Part shown: positions 46,023 through 55,051 of the stretch, piece after piece
Numbering within the stretch: position 1 is the stretch's first letter
Layout of the letters: each line of letters starts with the position of its first letter
Source of the DNA: Scytonema hofmannii PCC 7110
Lineage (GTDB): Bacteria > Cyanobacteriota > Cyanobacteriia > Cyanobacteriales > Nostocaceae
Direction: 5' to 3'
NCBI RefSeq assembly: GCF_000346485.2
Contig: NZ_KQ976354.1
Location: 7,916,221-7,980,220 of the forward strand
Length of the DNA: 64,000 nucleotides
Translations under genes and position numbers: made by a program
The notes under the pieces: generated by a model
Seen by the model: only the letters and a program-made list of their open reading frames with translations
Told to the model about the DNA's origin: nothing
The model's database searches: none

Positions 46023-47399
46023 ATGAGCACAAAAAAACAACTAAAATTAGGTGCATTTTTACCAGGTTCCGGGCATCATGTAGCAGCATGGCGACACCCT
46101 GACGCACAAGCTGACGGAGGTTTAAACTTTCAGCACTACAAGCGACTCGCTCAGACAGCTGAACGAGGCAAATTTGATATGGTTTTCCTCGCTGATGGTG
46201 TAGCTGTAAGGGAACGGGGACAAGGTAAAGAGGCGCTCAGCCGAACTGCAGTTGTTCACTTTGAACCTCTGACCTTACTCTCAGCATTATCAGCCGTAAC
46301 AGAACATATTGGCTTAACCGCAACAGTCTCAACCACTTACAACGAGCCTTACCACCTAGCTCGTAAATTTGCATCCTTAGACTATTTAAGTGGCGGTCGT
46401 GCTGGATGGAATCTTGTGACTTCTGCAACAGAGGTTGAAGCAAAAAACTTCAGCCGCGATCGACATATGGAGCATACGCTACGTTACGAGCGTGCAAAAG
46501 AGTTTGTAGATATAGTGACTAAACTCTGGGATAGTTGGGAAGATGACGCTTTCTTACGTGACAAAGAATCAGGTATTTACTTCGACCCTAATAAATTACA
46601 CATTCCCGATCATCAGGGCGAGCATTTTTCAGTACGAGGACCTCTCAATGTGGCTCGTCCAATCCAAGGGTATCCAGTCATCATTCAAGCAGGGTCATCC
46701 GAGGATGGTAAGAATCTAGCTGCACAAACAGCAGAAGTGATTTTTACTGCACAACAAACACTGGAAGAAGCTCAAGCATTTTACACAGATGTCAAGAGTC
46801 GATTAATAAAGTATGGACGTTCTTTTGACAGTCTCAAGATTATGCCCGGAATTTTTCCAGTAATTGGCAAAACTGAGCAAGAAGCCAAGGACAAATTCGA
46901 GCAAATTCAGCAATTAATCGATCCATCGGTTGGATTGGGATTGCTTGGAGTGATGATAGGTGGATTTGATTTATCTAACTATCCAATAGATGAACCACTT
47001 CCAGAACTACCAGAGACTAATGGTGGTAAAAGCCGTCAAAAACTACTGACCGATCTTGCCCATAGAGAAAATTTAACCATCCGGCAATTGTATTTGTGGA
47101 TTGCTGGCGCACGCGGACATCGGCAGACTGTAGGAACACCAGAACAAATCGCAGATCTGCTTGAAGACTGGTTTGTCAATGGTGGGGCTGATGGATTCAA
47201 TATCATGCCACCTTATCTACCAGGTGGTTTAGATGATTTTGTAGATTTAGTCATTCCTGAATTGCAGCATCGAGGGTTGTTCCGGACTGAGTACGAAGGT
47301 CGAACCCTACGTGAGAATCTCGGTCTGCCCCGTCCAGTAAACCAATTCACTACCCTTGCAGTATCTCCAGAACTAGTAACAGTAGGTGCTTCTACATAA
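46023..47399 (+). CDS. LLM-class monooxygenase, NtaA/SnaA/DmoA type
   Basis: This 458-residue flavin-dependent enzyme has LGAFLPGSGHHVAAWRHP, YKRLAQTAERGKFDMVFLAD (about 41-60), KFASLDYLSGGRAGWNLVTS (about 115-134) and VGTPEQIADLLEDWFVNGGA, the pattern of the NtaA/SnaA/DmoA/SoxC branch. Members cleave C-N or C-S bonds of chelators, dimethylsulfide or dibenzothiophene products. With TauD next to it, an organosulfur substrate is likely. The pseudogene at 31766 is of the same branch. Confidence 0.87.
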   Translation: MSTKKQLKLGAFLPGSGHHVAAWRHPDAQADGGLNFQHYKRLAQTAERGKFDMVFLADGVAVRERGQGKEALSRTAVVHFEPLTLLSALSAVTEHIGLTATVSTTYNEPYHLARKFASLDYLSGGRAGWNLVTSATEVEAKNFSRDRHMEHTLRYERAKEFVDIVTKLWDSWEDDAFLRDKESGIYFDPNKLHIPDHQGEHFSVRGPLNVARPIQGYPVIIQAGSSEDGKNLAAQTAEVIFTAQQTLEEAQAFYTDVKSRLIKYGRSFDSLKIMPGIFPVIGKTEQEAKDKFEQIQQLIDPSVGLGLLGVMIGGFDLSNYPIDEPLPELPETNGGKSRQKLLTDLAHRENLTIRQLYLWIAGARGHRQTVGTPEQIADLLEDWFVNGGADGFNIMPPYLPGGLDDFVDLVIPELQHRGLFRTEYEGRTLRENLGLPRPVNQFTTLAVSPELVTVGAST

Positions 47400-47462
47400 T
47401 CGCAAAATTGATTAACCCTCTCTAACCCCTAACCCCTAACCCCTACCCCCTAAATTCAACAT

Positions 47463-48377
47463 ATGAGTTTTCAAAACTTTGACGTTCAACCAGTCGCAGG
47501 ACGTATCGGTGCTGAAATCGTAGGTGTTGATTTGAGTGCTGACCTCAGTAAGGAAATTATCAGCGAGATTCGTCAGGCTCTTGTTCAATATAAAGTTATC
47601 TTCTTCCGTCGCCAACAGCTAGACGCCAACAGGCAAGTTGCTTTCGCTCGCCGATTTGGTGAAGTGACAACAGCACATCCCACCGTACCATCATTTCCAG
47701 GACACCCAGAAGTTTTAGACCTAAATTATGGGCGAACTGTTACCCGTGCCAATAACTGGCACACTGATGTCACCTTCGTAGATCGCCCTCCACTTGGTTC
47801 TATTTTGCGAGCGATTGTCATACCTGCAGCCGGAGGAGATACAATTTGGGCAAACTCTGTGACTGCATACCAGGACTTACCCGCCCATCTGCGTAATCTT
47901 GCAGACCAACTCTGGGCTATACATAGCAATGCTTTTGACTATGCCGTTACCCCAATTGACCTTTCTGAAGAGGTTAAGGCGTACCGAGATGTCTTCACAT
48001 CTACTGTATACGAAACACTTCATCCAGTTGTACGCGTTCATCCTGAGTCTGGTGAACGCGGTCTGTTCATTGGCGGTTTTGTTCGCCAAATCCGTGGCTT
48101 ATCATCAACTGAATCGGCAGATCTTCTCCGACTTTTACAGGCGTATGTGACTCGTCCGGAAAATACTGTTCGTTGGCGTTGGCAAGTTGGCGATGTAGCA
48201 TTCTGGGACAATCGCGCTACTCAACATTACGCCATTTCTGATTATGGTGACCAGCCCCGCCACGTTCAGCGAGTGACAATCATTGGCGATCGCCCAGTCG
48301 GTATCGATGGTAAGCAAAGTGAGGCAATCAAGGGAGACTCTTCTGCTTACAACCAACGCGTATCAGTTGCTGCCTAA
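47463..48377 (+). CDS. TauD/TfdA-family 2-oxoglutarate dioxygenase
   Basis: This 304-residue Fe(II) enzyme has the facial triad His100, Asp102 (NNWHTDVTF) and His255 (ATQHYAISDYG), and Arg270 in RHVQRVTIIG that binds 2-oxoglutarate. PVAGRIGAEIVGVDLS is the typical N-terminus. Taurine-type members release sulfite from a sulfonate. It follows the LLM gene by 63 bases and is ended by a strong terminator. Confidence 0.92.
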   Translation: MSFQNFDVQPVAGRIGAEIVGVDLSADLSKEIISEIRQALVQYKVIFFRRQQLDANRQVAFARRFGEVTTAHPTVPSFPGHPEVLDLNYGRTVTRANNWHTDVTFVDRPPLGSILRAIVIPAAGGDTIWANSVTAYQDLPAHLRNLADQLWAIHSNAFDYAVTPIDLSEEVKAYRDVFTSTVYETLHPVVRVHPESGERGLFIGGFVRQIRGLSSTESADLLRLLQAYVTRPENTVRWRWQVGDVAFWDNRATQHYAISDYGDQPRHVQRVTIIGDRPVGIDGKQSEAIKGDSSAYNQRVSVAA

Positions 48378-48432
48378 GATTGAGAAGGACAGACCAAGTG
48401 CCTCTCAGTTTCTCTGTATAATTTGACCTAGA

Positions 48433-48460
48433 GGGGATTGGTCATGAATGACCAATCCCC
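48433..48460 (+). terminator. Stem-loop after tauD-like gene
   Basis: GGGGATTGGTCA (48433-48444) pairs perfectly with TGACCAATCCCC (48449-48460) around a TGAA loop, 56 bases after the stop. No T tract follows. Confidence 0.7.
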
Positions 48461-48530
48461 TTGAAGGAAAAGACCCCTCCAAACTGGATACATAATCTCA
48501 ACGTTACCTTCAGGATAATCGTGCTTTTTC

Positions 48531-49124
48531 ATGAGACTTTTCTACACACCGAACTCTCCATACGCACGCATAGCGCGAGTAGCTGCACTGGAACTGAATC
48601 TAAGTAATCGGATTAATATGCAAAAAGTTACGGTGCGCGATCCCAATAGTGTCCTTCTGAATTACAATCCTACAGGTAAAGTTCCAACCCTAGTAACTGA
48701 CGACAAATTTATCTTAAGTGAAACCCGCATTATTTGCGTTTATCTAAATCACTTCAATAATGAAATCAAACTAGTTGCTGATATTTCCAATAGTTTTTTA
48801 CAGCACCTTGAAGGCATAACCAACGGATTTCTAGATGGCATTGCTGTTTGGGTACGTGAGCGAAGACGTCCACTTAGCGAGCAATCGCCTGGGATTATTG
48901 AGCTAGAACATTTCCGTGCGTTGAGGTGTCTGGACTATTTCAATAAAATATTGGATAAACTCGACCAAAGCCCTAAGCTAGCTCATTTAACGCTCAGCTC
49001 TGCACTTGGGCTGGAGAACCGTCTTCCCGAACTGCAATGGCGGCAGAAATATCCAAAACTTGCCCATTGGTATGATGAATTCTCTGGACGGCCTTCCATG
49101 CAATCGACAATACCAGAGAACTAA
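48531..49124 (+). CDS. Glutathione S-transferase family protein
   Basis: This 197-residue protein has a GST N-domain (MRLFYTPNSPYARIARVAAL, YNPTGKVPTLVTDDKFILSE) and a helical C-domain. The SPYARIARV site has Ser where other GSTs use Tyr, Ser or Cys, and the cis-Pro is in KVPTL. Normal length. Partner substrate unknown. It is separated from the sulfur operon by the terminator at 48433. Confidence 0.87.
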   Translation: MRLFYTPNSPYARIARVAALELNLSNRINMQKVTVRDPNSVLLNYNPTGKVPTLVTDDKFILSETRIICVYLNHFNNEIKLVADISNSFLQHLEGITNGFLDGIAVWVRERRRPLSEQSPGIIELEHFRALRCLDYFNKILDKLDQSPKLAHLTLSSALGLENRLPELQWRQKYPKLAHWYDEFSGRPSMQSTIPEN

Positions 49125-49225
49125 AAGCGGTTTAGCAGTTAACAAAATAATTAGGTATACCTAGTAGTCCGCCACACTCGCTTTGGTGGGTTGAGCAATC
49201 TTTAAATTCTTCTTCTTTTCCTCTT

Positions 49226-49262
49226 AACTTTGCGCTCTTTGCGTCTTTGCGGTTTTTTTTCA
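49226..49262. repeat. Dispersed CTTTGCGTCTTTGCGGTT repeat
   Basis: TTTGCGCTCTTTGCGTCTTT is the reverse complement of the AAAGACGCAAAG repeat at 40868. It lies between the GST gene and permease fragments. Confidence 0.65.
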
Positions 49263-49461
49263 CTCGTCAATTGTGAGTTGATAGACTACTAGATATAGTA
49301 AAATTGTATAGTTGTATTGAAAATTATGTCCAGGTACTTGACGATATCGGCGATCCGCGCAATTGAAATGAAACCTCGTCAAATTCCCGATTTCTTCAAG
49401 AAGTTAAGAATTTTACCAACCTAACCCACTTAAACCGCCCTCGGATTAAGAGAGAATTAAG

Positions 49462-49680
49462 ACATTAGATATTCCTAATATTTTCATAGGGGCTTTGGTC
49501 ACAGAACAAGTTTTTCGTGTTCCCGGTATTGGTGCTTTATTGATAGAATCGATCTATCGTAATGATACACCAGTCGTAATGTCGATTACTTTTATCTATG
49601 CAATTTTAATTGTTGTTTTTAATCTGGTTGCAGATATTCTTTATGCTTTATTAGATCCTCGAGTTCAGTACACAAAGTAG
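49462..49680 (+). pseudogene. C-terminal fragment of a DppB-type peptide ABC permease
   Basis: The frame TLDIPNIFIGALVTEQVFRV, PGIGALLIESIYRNDTPVVM and ADILYALLDPRVQYTK matches the end of DppB/OppB permeases. The first three quarters of the gene are absent. It lies 18 bases before the DppC-like fragment, the normal gene order. Confidence 0.85.
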
Positions 49681-49698
49681 TACGAATATAAACAATTT

Positions 49699-50042
49699 AT
49701 GTTGAGGCGATCGCCAAACCAGACTTCAGAAGAACCGGAAGTTACAGCCTACCCCGCAGTAGAGCAGATAACTCCTTTTGGACAAAAAACCCTCATACAA
49801 GAGATCTGGCAGAAATTTCGTCGCAATCGTCAAGCACTATTTGGCAGTGTTGTGCTGTCGATAATAGTGTGTACCATCCTCTTTGGTCCACTTGTGTACG
49901 CTACACCTATCAACAAAATTGACTTTGCTCAATCCTCCCTTCCTCCAAGTTGGGAACATCCATTTGGAACTAACGATCTGGGTCAAGATATTCTAGCAAG
50001 GATGTTGTACGGCGGACGGATATCAATCGCAGTAGGAATTTT
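49699..50042 (+). pseudogene. DppC-type peptide ABC permease, cut by the ISL3 element
   Basis: About 115 residues remain: RRNRQALFGSVVLSIIVCTI (first membrane helix), then HPFGTNDLGQDILARMLYGG and RISIAVGIL, typical of DppC/OppC. The gene breaks at the left end of the ISL3 element, and no continuation is found beyond its right end. Confidence 0.88.
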
Positions 50043-50055
50043 GGCTCTTCCGTAC

Positions 50056-51386
50056 TTAACGTGCTAAATTAACATCATAGTGCCAAGAAAGTAAAGCTCT
50101 AATTTCAAAATTACGGAAGTCCTTAAAGCCACATCCACTTCTTTTTATTAGTTTCAATTTATTATTAATTCCTTCTACAACACCATTAGTAGTTTTGTTA
50201 TCAAAATATCCTGCTACTTCTCCAAACCATCGTTTAATTGTATTAACACTTTTTTGATATAATGGTCCATCTTTTTCTAACCAATCAAGTAGCCCTAATA
50301 TTCCTGTTCCTGGGTCTTCACTCGTATCAAATAAATTACGGAATTCTTCTTTCAATGAATGCATTGTTGCTATTAAAGGAGATGCTTCTCTAATTATATC
50401 TAATTTTATTTTTTGTTGATCAGTGAGGTTATCTTCTGCTTTTAAAATTGTATATTTATTACCTTTTAAACTATCAAATACTTTTTCTCTTGATTCAATA
50501 TTTAATGACAAAGCTGCTTTTTTTTCTGCTATTCTGGCTTGGTTTAACTCTTCGTGTATTAATTTGCGAAGATGGAATCTATCCACTGTAATAACGGCGT
50601 TTGAGCATATCTTCTCAACTAAATTTTTATAATTTCCGGTCACGGGGGTCTTACACGTAGAAAAAGGGGGAACCTTATTTGGGATATCCTGCACTACCCC
50701 TCTATAAATAAAGGGGCTTGAAGGTTCCCCCTTTTTCTGGGGACAATGCGTCGTCAGATCCATACTTACTTCTTCTATTTGTTCTAAAACTTCTTCTCCC
50801 CACATTTTTATCACATTTTCTATGACAATTTGTTTTCTCTCTTTTACTAATCCTATTAATTTTCCTGAATCTGCAACTCAGAGCACACAATAAATTTACC
50901 TTGACCTTTAACTAAACTTATTTCATCTATTCCTAACCTCTTCAAATTACTAACATTTATTGGTAAAATATCTTTAACTATATCTTCAAGCATCGAATAA
51001 ACTTCTTCTTCACTTAATCCATTATTTTTGGCTACATTACTTACATCGCTATTAATAAGTTGTTTAATAACACTTTCCGCATAACGATGCGTATATTTTC
51101 TTCTTACTCCTACAAAGTCGAGTTCTTCGTTAAACGTTTTACGACATTTTTTACATTTAAATCTTCGTCTATTTATGTTTAGTATTACTTCTTTATCTCC
51201 CATCGGCAAATCTTTTATTAAGTAATTTTGGTTTTGGTGTAAATGACGCGACTCTTTACCGCACTGTGGGCAGACTGCATTTTTAGTCTTTTTAGTTACT
51301 GATAAAATTAAGGTTTTCCCCTCTTGTAGACTGGATTCCACTACTACTTCAGGTAAATTTAACAATTCACTCAAAACCCTTTTCAT
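50056..51386 (-). pseudogene. ISL3-family transposase, frameshifted and interrupted
   Basis: The N-terminal 176 residues (start 51386) carry the zinc-finger-like CPQCGKESRH region and FKCKKCRKTF, then GIDEISLVKGQGKFIV. A frameshift near 50870 breaks the frame. The rest follows from about 50850: VIKMWGEEVLEQ, TGNYKNLVEKICSNAVITVD, FHLRKLIHEEL and TNGVVEGINNKLKLIKR. Within MDLTGN the mini-element adds 38 in-frame codons. Unlikely to be active. Confidence 0.88.
50643..50756. repeat. Palindromic mini-element, copy B, inserted in the ISL3 transposase
   Basis: The insert has arms AAAAAGGGGGAACCTT (50661-50676) and AAGGTTCCCCCTTTTT (50721-50736), a start GGTCTTACACGTAG and an end TGGGGACAATG. It is flanked by GTCA (50639-50642 and 50753-50756), a probable 4-base target duplication. 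Removing 114 bases restores the transposase words MDLT-GNYKN. Length is a multiple of three and no stop is introduced. It shares layout and end motifs with the block at 236-336. Confidence 0.75.
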
Positions 51387-51450
51387 AACTGATTTTACTG
51401 AAATACAAGATAGTTACTTTAATATTTTAGCACGTTAAGTACGGAAGATC

Positions 51451-51828
51451 CATGATTGCAGGAAAACCACAGGTAGCGCTTTTAATATTGGGATTAAGGT
51501 TGATGCACTGAGTCTCCGTGTTGTCTCAGGTCACGTCAAGAGCTACACAAAAACTGCGGGTAGTGGCAACACAATCACTCGTGAATTTTGCCCGGAGTGC
51601 GGTTCGCCTTTATTTACTAGAGCCTTTGCTAAGCCAGAGTTTGTTTGGATTAAAGCTGGAAGTCTAGACGATCCAACACTAGTTAAACCAACATATCAAA
51701 TTTGGAGCGATCGCGCAGTGCCGTGGGCTTATATTGATGCCGAACTGCCTAGCTTTCCAGGTAACCGTACTGTCGTAGAAACAAAAGACGCCCAACCCAC
51801 AGTTCCAGCAGACAAACAAAAACAATGA
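51451..51828 (+). pseudogene. GFA-family (glutathione-dependent formaldehyde-activating) protein, N-terminus lost
   Basis: The frame HDCRKTTGSAFNIGIKVDAL, EFCPECGSPLFTRAF and VWIKAGSLDDPT matches GFA/CENP-V zinc proteins. The first Cys-x-Cys pair and start codon are missing, removed at the ISL3 right end. Zn-binding CPECG is kept. The stop overlaps the next gene's ATG (ATGA). Confidence 0.8.
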
Positions 51829-52337
51829 AAGTAGAGACACAACACCTCATTCTCAAAGAATTTCAACTAGAAGACTTTCAGCAGCTCGCACCGATACTTG
51901 CCAACCCACAAGTCATGAAATTTTCTCTAGCAGGTACTCTTTCAGCTTGGCAAACACAGGAAAAAATAGCAAACTTCATTGCTTCCTATGCAAAATATGG
52001 TTTTGGTAAATGGGCTGTTATCTTTAAAGAAAGCAATGAGTTGATTGGCTATTGTGGGATAGCAGTTGAAGAAATTGATAATCAAGCAGAAAAAGAAATT
52101 GGCTATCGACTCGATCCAAGGTTTTGGGGTAGAGGTCTGGCAACGGAAGCGGTGACAGCAGCTTTGCGATATGGATTCGCTCAACTTAAACTCCCATATA
52201 TTCTTGGTATTGTTGAACGTGAGAATATGAAATCAGTAAGAGTTCTCAAGAAGTTAGGAATGATATATAAGAGAGATACCATATATCGTGGGATCGAAAT
52301 GAATGTGTATCGAGTAACTCAAAATGTCTATCTATAA
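51825..52337 (+). CDS. GNAT N-acetyltransferase, RimJ/RimL type
   Basis: This 170-residue protein has the acetyl-CoA loop EIGYRLDPRFWGRGLATEAV (about 88-107) and VRVLKKLGMIYKRDTIYRG near 147-165, typical of ribosomal-protein alanine acetyltransferase relatives. Substrate unknown. It overlaps the GFA remnant by 4 bases. Confidence 0.9.
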   Translation: MKVETQHLILKEFQLEDFQQLAPILANPQVMKFSLAGTLSAWQTQEKIANFIASYAKYGFGKWAVIFKESNELIGYCGIAVEEIDNQAEKEIGYRLDPRFWGRGLATEAVTAALRYGFAQLKLPYILGIVERENMKSVRVLKKLGMIYKRDTIYRGIEMNVYRVTQNVYL

Positions 52338-52380
52338 AAAAGCTTCGTCAAAGTCTCGTTGTAGTACTAGAAGCAAGTTA

Positions 52381-52926
52381 CTATTCATGCCATATACGCT
52401 TAACTTCTACATGACCTTTGCCAATCACAACATTATATATGTCTGGATTTGTCAAACTCTGCCACTCAGCAAAACCTATCTGCTCGTTAAAATATTTTAA
52501 TAGCAAGGTCATTAAATTACCATGGGTGACAATAAGCGTGACCTTAGCATCATGTAGCAAAATTTCATCAACTACTGCAACTGCTCGTTGCATTGCGGTA
52601 CGGCTTGACTCACCACCCATCAAACACAAATCGAAATCGTCAAAAGTCTGGCGCAGTTGTTCAAGCCAATCGGGAAGCATTATCGTACTTAATACTCGTT
52701 CCCTTAGTCGATCGTCAAAGTCAATGGTAATACCTAAGTTTTCAGCAAGAGGTGTGATAGATTGATACGCTCTGACAAAAGGACTAGAGACAATGCGTTC
52801 GATCTGAATTCTCGAAAAAAAGTCGGCGAGTAACTTGGCTTGTACTTTACCCTCCTTTGTGAGTGGAGCATCAGGCTGTTGTCCTGATGCTTGACAGTGC
52901 CTAACTACATATAAAACTTTGTTCAT
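52381..52926 (-). CDS. Histidine phosphatase family protein
   Basis: This 181-residue protein starts VLYVVRHCQASGQQPD, where RHC replaces the usual RHG of phosphoglycerate mutase-like phosphatases. The catalytic His9 and Arg8, Arg in SSPFVRAYQS and the second His in LIVTHGNLMTLL are present. Probable small phosphatase of unknown substrate. Confidence 0.88.
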   Translation of the reverse strand: MNKVLYVVRHCQASGQQPDAPLTKEGKVQAKLLADFFSRIQIERIVSSPFVRAYQSITPLAENLGITIDFDDRLRERVLSTIMLPDWLEQLRQTFDDFDLCLMGGESSRTAMQRAVAVVDEILLHDAKVTLIVTHGNLMTLLLKYFNEQIGFAEWQSLTNPDIYNVVIGKGHVEVKRIWHE

Positions 52927-52931
52927 AGACT

Positions 52932-53035
52932 AATACGGTTGGGTTGAGGAACGAAACCCAACATTTTCGCGGCACCCTTGGGTAACGCTATCGCTCTACC
53001 CAACCTACAATTATCCTTAACTGAACCGTATTGGT
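52932..53035. repeat. Dispersed cyanobacterial repeat with GTTGGGTT/AACCCAAC hairpin
   Basis: GTTGGGTTGAGGAACGAAACCCAAC forms a hairpin and is followed by CCTTGGGTAACGCTATCGC and CTACCCAACCTACAA. Such repeats with these words are scattered in many filamentous cyanobacteria. Confidence 0.55.
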
Positions 53036-53234
53036 TCATAGACGGGAAAAAGTAAAATCAAAACAAATGTATATCCGGTAGTTAAAAATGTCAACCGAAT
53101 AGTTGTGTTGCAAAAACTTGTATGTAGACTTCTTGTAAAAAGATACTCTAGAGATTTGGTACAGTAGTCAAGATGGAAGCAAAAAAACCAGTTTTTCTGC
53201 CAACTATATTTGTACATTCTGATACAGAGACTTG

Positions 53235-53660
53235 TTATGGGGCTGGCAATCGGCACATTAGAATGACGTTCATTCCCCTGGAAATGTAGCTATCGAATCG
53301 CTCACGCAATAGGACTGGAACTTCAACTGGTGAAACTTCTTGAAACCCTACTTGTTGATAGAACGATCGCAGATGCTGCCACGGAATACAGTAACAAACT
53401 CCATCGACAAGTTGCTTAGCACAAGCCTGAAGCAGCTGTGTACCAATACCTTGACCCTGAAACGGAGCAAGAACTTGCATCCCTCGAAGCACGAAGAACC
53501 CAGTGTCGGCACACAAACGCACTGCACCTACAATTTTTCCCTCTGATTGAGCAATAAGTATCAGATCTTCCTTACTCAGACCACCTCCATAACCGCACTG
53601 GTTGTAAAAAACTTTAATGTCTTGAATATCATGGGGTTTTGCTTGGCTAATTGTTGGCAT
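53235..53660 (-). CDS. GNAT N-acetyltransferase
   Basis: This 141-residue protein has GGLSKEDLILIAQSEGKIVG, VLAPFQGQGIGTQLLQACAK (about 62-81), the acetyl-CoA loop, and FYQQVGFQEV (about 103-112). Close to ArsN/YafP-type small acetyltransferases in plan. Substrate unknown. Confidence 0.88.
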   Translation of the reverse strand: MPTISQAKPHDIQDIKVFYNQCGYGGGLSKEDLILIAQSEGKIVGAVRLCADTGFFVLRGMQVLAPFQGQGIGTQLLQACAKQLVDGVCYCIPWQHLRSFYQQVGFQEVSPVEVPVLLRERFDSYISRGMNVILMCRLPAP

Positions 53661-53769
53661 GGTGCCATACGGAATGGATTAACCTTTACTTAATCTTATT
53701 GCTTTGAAAGTGCAGACAAGCTCAAACAATATATTCTTCTAAAGAATCTCTTGAAGCTATTACCGAGCA

Positions 53770-53824
53770 AGGAAGTAGAATCAAAATGAACATAGATCGA
53801 GTCACTAAAAATATCTATCTATGA
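53770..53824 (+). pseudogene. 3' end remnant of a GNAT gene
   Basis: The codons RIKMNIDRVTKNIYL and the stop match the C-terminus of the acetyltransferase at 51825 (EMNVYRVTQNVYL). The stop overlaps the HAD gene start (ATGA), as a co-transcribed gene would. Only about 15 codons are left. Confidence 0.6.
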
Positions 53825-54498
53825 AAATGCTTTCCAAAGCTGTTCTTTTTGATTTAGATGGGACATTAACCGATCCCAAGCTTGGTATCACTCGCTGCAT
53901 TCAGTATGCTCTGTCTGAAATGGGTTACAAACCACCTGATGGCGATCGCTTGCATTGGTGTATTGGTCCTCCACTGAAAAATAGTTTTTCACAGTTACTG
54001 AACACCTCAGAAGACAAGCTACTTGAGCGGGCAATTTCACTTTATCGCAGTCGCTTTTCCACAGTTGGGTTATTTGAAAATTCGCTTTATCCTCAAATTC
54101 CAGAAACCTTACAAACTATTCGCTCTGCTGGCTATAAAACTTTTGTTGCGACTTCAAAACCGTATATCTATGCTACGCGTATTATTGAGCATTTTGCCTT
54201 GTCACCATTGTTCGATGGCGTTTATGGTAGTGAACTTGATGGAACTCGAAGTGTCAAAGGTGATTTGATTCACCACATCTTACTGAAAGAACAGCTTTCT
54301 CCCTCTGCTACAGTTATGGTGGGCGATCGCTTACACGATATCATTGGAGCAAAGCAACATAATATTGCTTCGATTGGCGTGACTTATGGCTATGGGACTG
54401 AACAGGAGTTGAAGGTTAATGGTGCTGACTCGATCGCTCGTTTTCCAGATGATATTCCAATGTTGCTTAAGGATTTAAGATTGAAAATGTTCTCCTAA
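53821..54498 (+). CDS. HAD-superfamily phosphatase, phosphoglycolate phosphatase-like
   Basis: This 225-residue protein has motif I DLDGTLTDPK (Asp11, Asp13), motif II VATSKP (about 112), and motif III/IV VMVGDRLHDIIGAK (about 168-181). It fits subclass I HAD hydrolases such as phosphoglycolate phosphatase. The 3' end is duplicated at 56024. Confidence 0.9.
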   Translation: MKMLSKAVLFDLDGTLTDPKLGITRCIQYALSEMGYKPPDGDRLHWCIGPPLKNSFSQLLNTSEDKLLERAISLYRSRFSTVGLFENSLYPQIPETLQTIRSAGYKTFVATSKPYIYATRIIEHFALSPLFDGVYGSELDGTRSVKGDLIHHILLKEQLSPSATVMVGDRLHDIIGAKQHNIASIGVTYGYGTEQELKVNGADSIARFPDDIPMLLKDLRLKMFS

Positions 54499-54544
54499 CA
54501 ACTACTACAAAGCTGGGAAATGACGAACTATTTCCGCGCTAATA
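54349..54544 (+). repeat. Segment duplicated with 56024-56220 (copy 1)
   Basis: The 3' end of the HAD gene plus the first codons of a hisC copy (MTNYFRAN) recur nearly unchanged at 56024-56220. Here hisC homology ends after about 8 codons near 54544. Confidence 0.92.
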
Positions 54545-55051
54545 TCATTCGTAACAAGTTAAAAACAAGTGTATTTTGTCAATACATCTTAATATAGAAA
54601 TTGCTCTGTATAAGAATGATAATAAAAAAGGGAGGACGGGGGACGCACTAATCTATACAAAACGCGCAATCCTTGTCAAAAAGAGCGGGTTTTTCTCAGT
54701 AGGGATACGGTATATTATAAAGGAGTAATAGATGACAAGCTTTCCAGAGTAGTATAGCCAGTCAAAAAGCGACTTGACGGAATTAGCTTGTAACTAGTGA
54801 AAAGCTAGGATTAAATCGAGACCGAGGTGCTATTCCTCTGATGAAGCAAGTGATTCAAGCTCGTTGTTCTATTACCCCTCCACCTCTTGCAATACCTGTC
54901 TAAACCCTATTTTCTGTCTTCCTAAAAGAGTCGCACCCCTGAAGAATAACAAAGAATGTAAGTAACTGTGCTTTTACTCATAATTTGACGTGCGATATCA
55001 ATCATAGGTGGCCACTCAAAGTATCATTTTTTATTATGGAGATAAAAAAAT
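54545..55051. other. Non-coding region between duplicated segments
   Basis: No gene is supported. A short frame near 54821-54902 (RDRGAIPLMKQVIQ) recalls the end of an LLM monooxygenase but is too weak to call. The promoter of the NUDIX gene should lie at the right side. Confidence 0.5.

Larger units (their letters stand above)
50043..51451 (-). mobile_element. ISL3-type insertion sequence, with nested mini-element
   Basis: The ends are inverted repeats: left GGCTCTTCCGTACTTAACGT continuing GCTAAA; right, read in reverse, GGATCTTCCGTACTTAACGT continuing GCTAAA. Flanks AGGAATTTT (left) and CATGATTGC (right) show no 8-base target duplication and belong to different genes, so one side was probably deleted or recombined. 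A palindromic mini-element is inserted within it. Confidence 0.85.

Noticed and set aside
54821-54902. Short frame RDRGAIPLMKQVIQ resembling the end of an LLM monooxygenase
   Set aside because: Only about ten residues match and no upstream part of such a gene is present.
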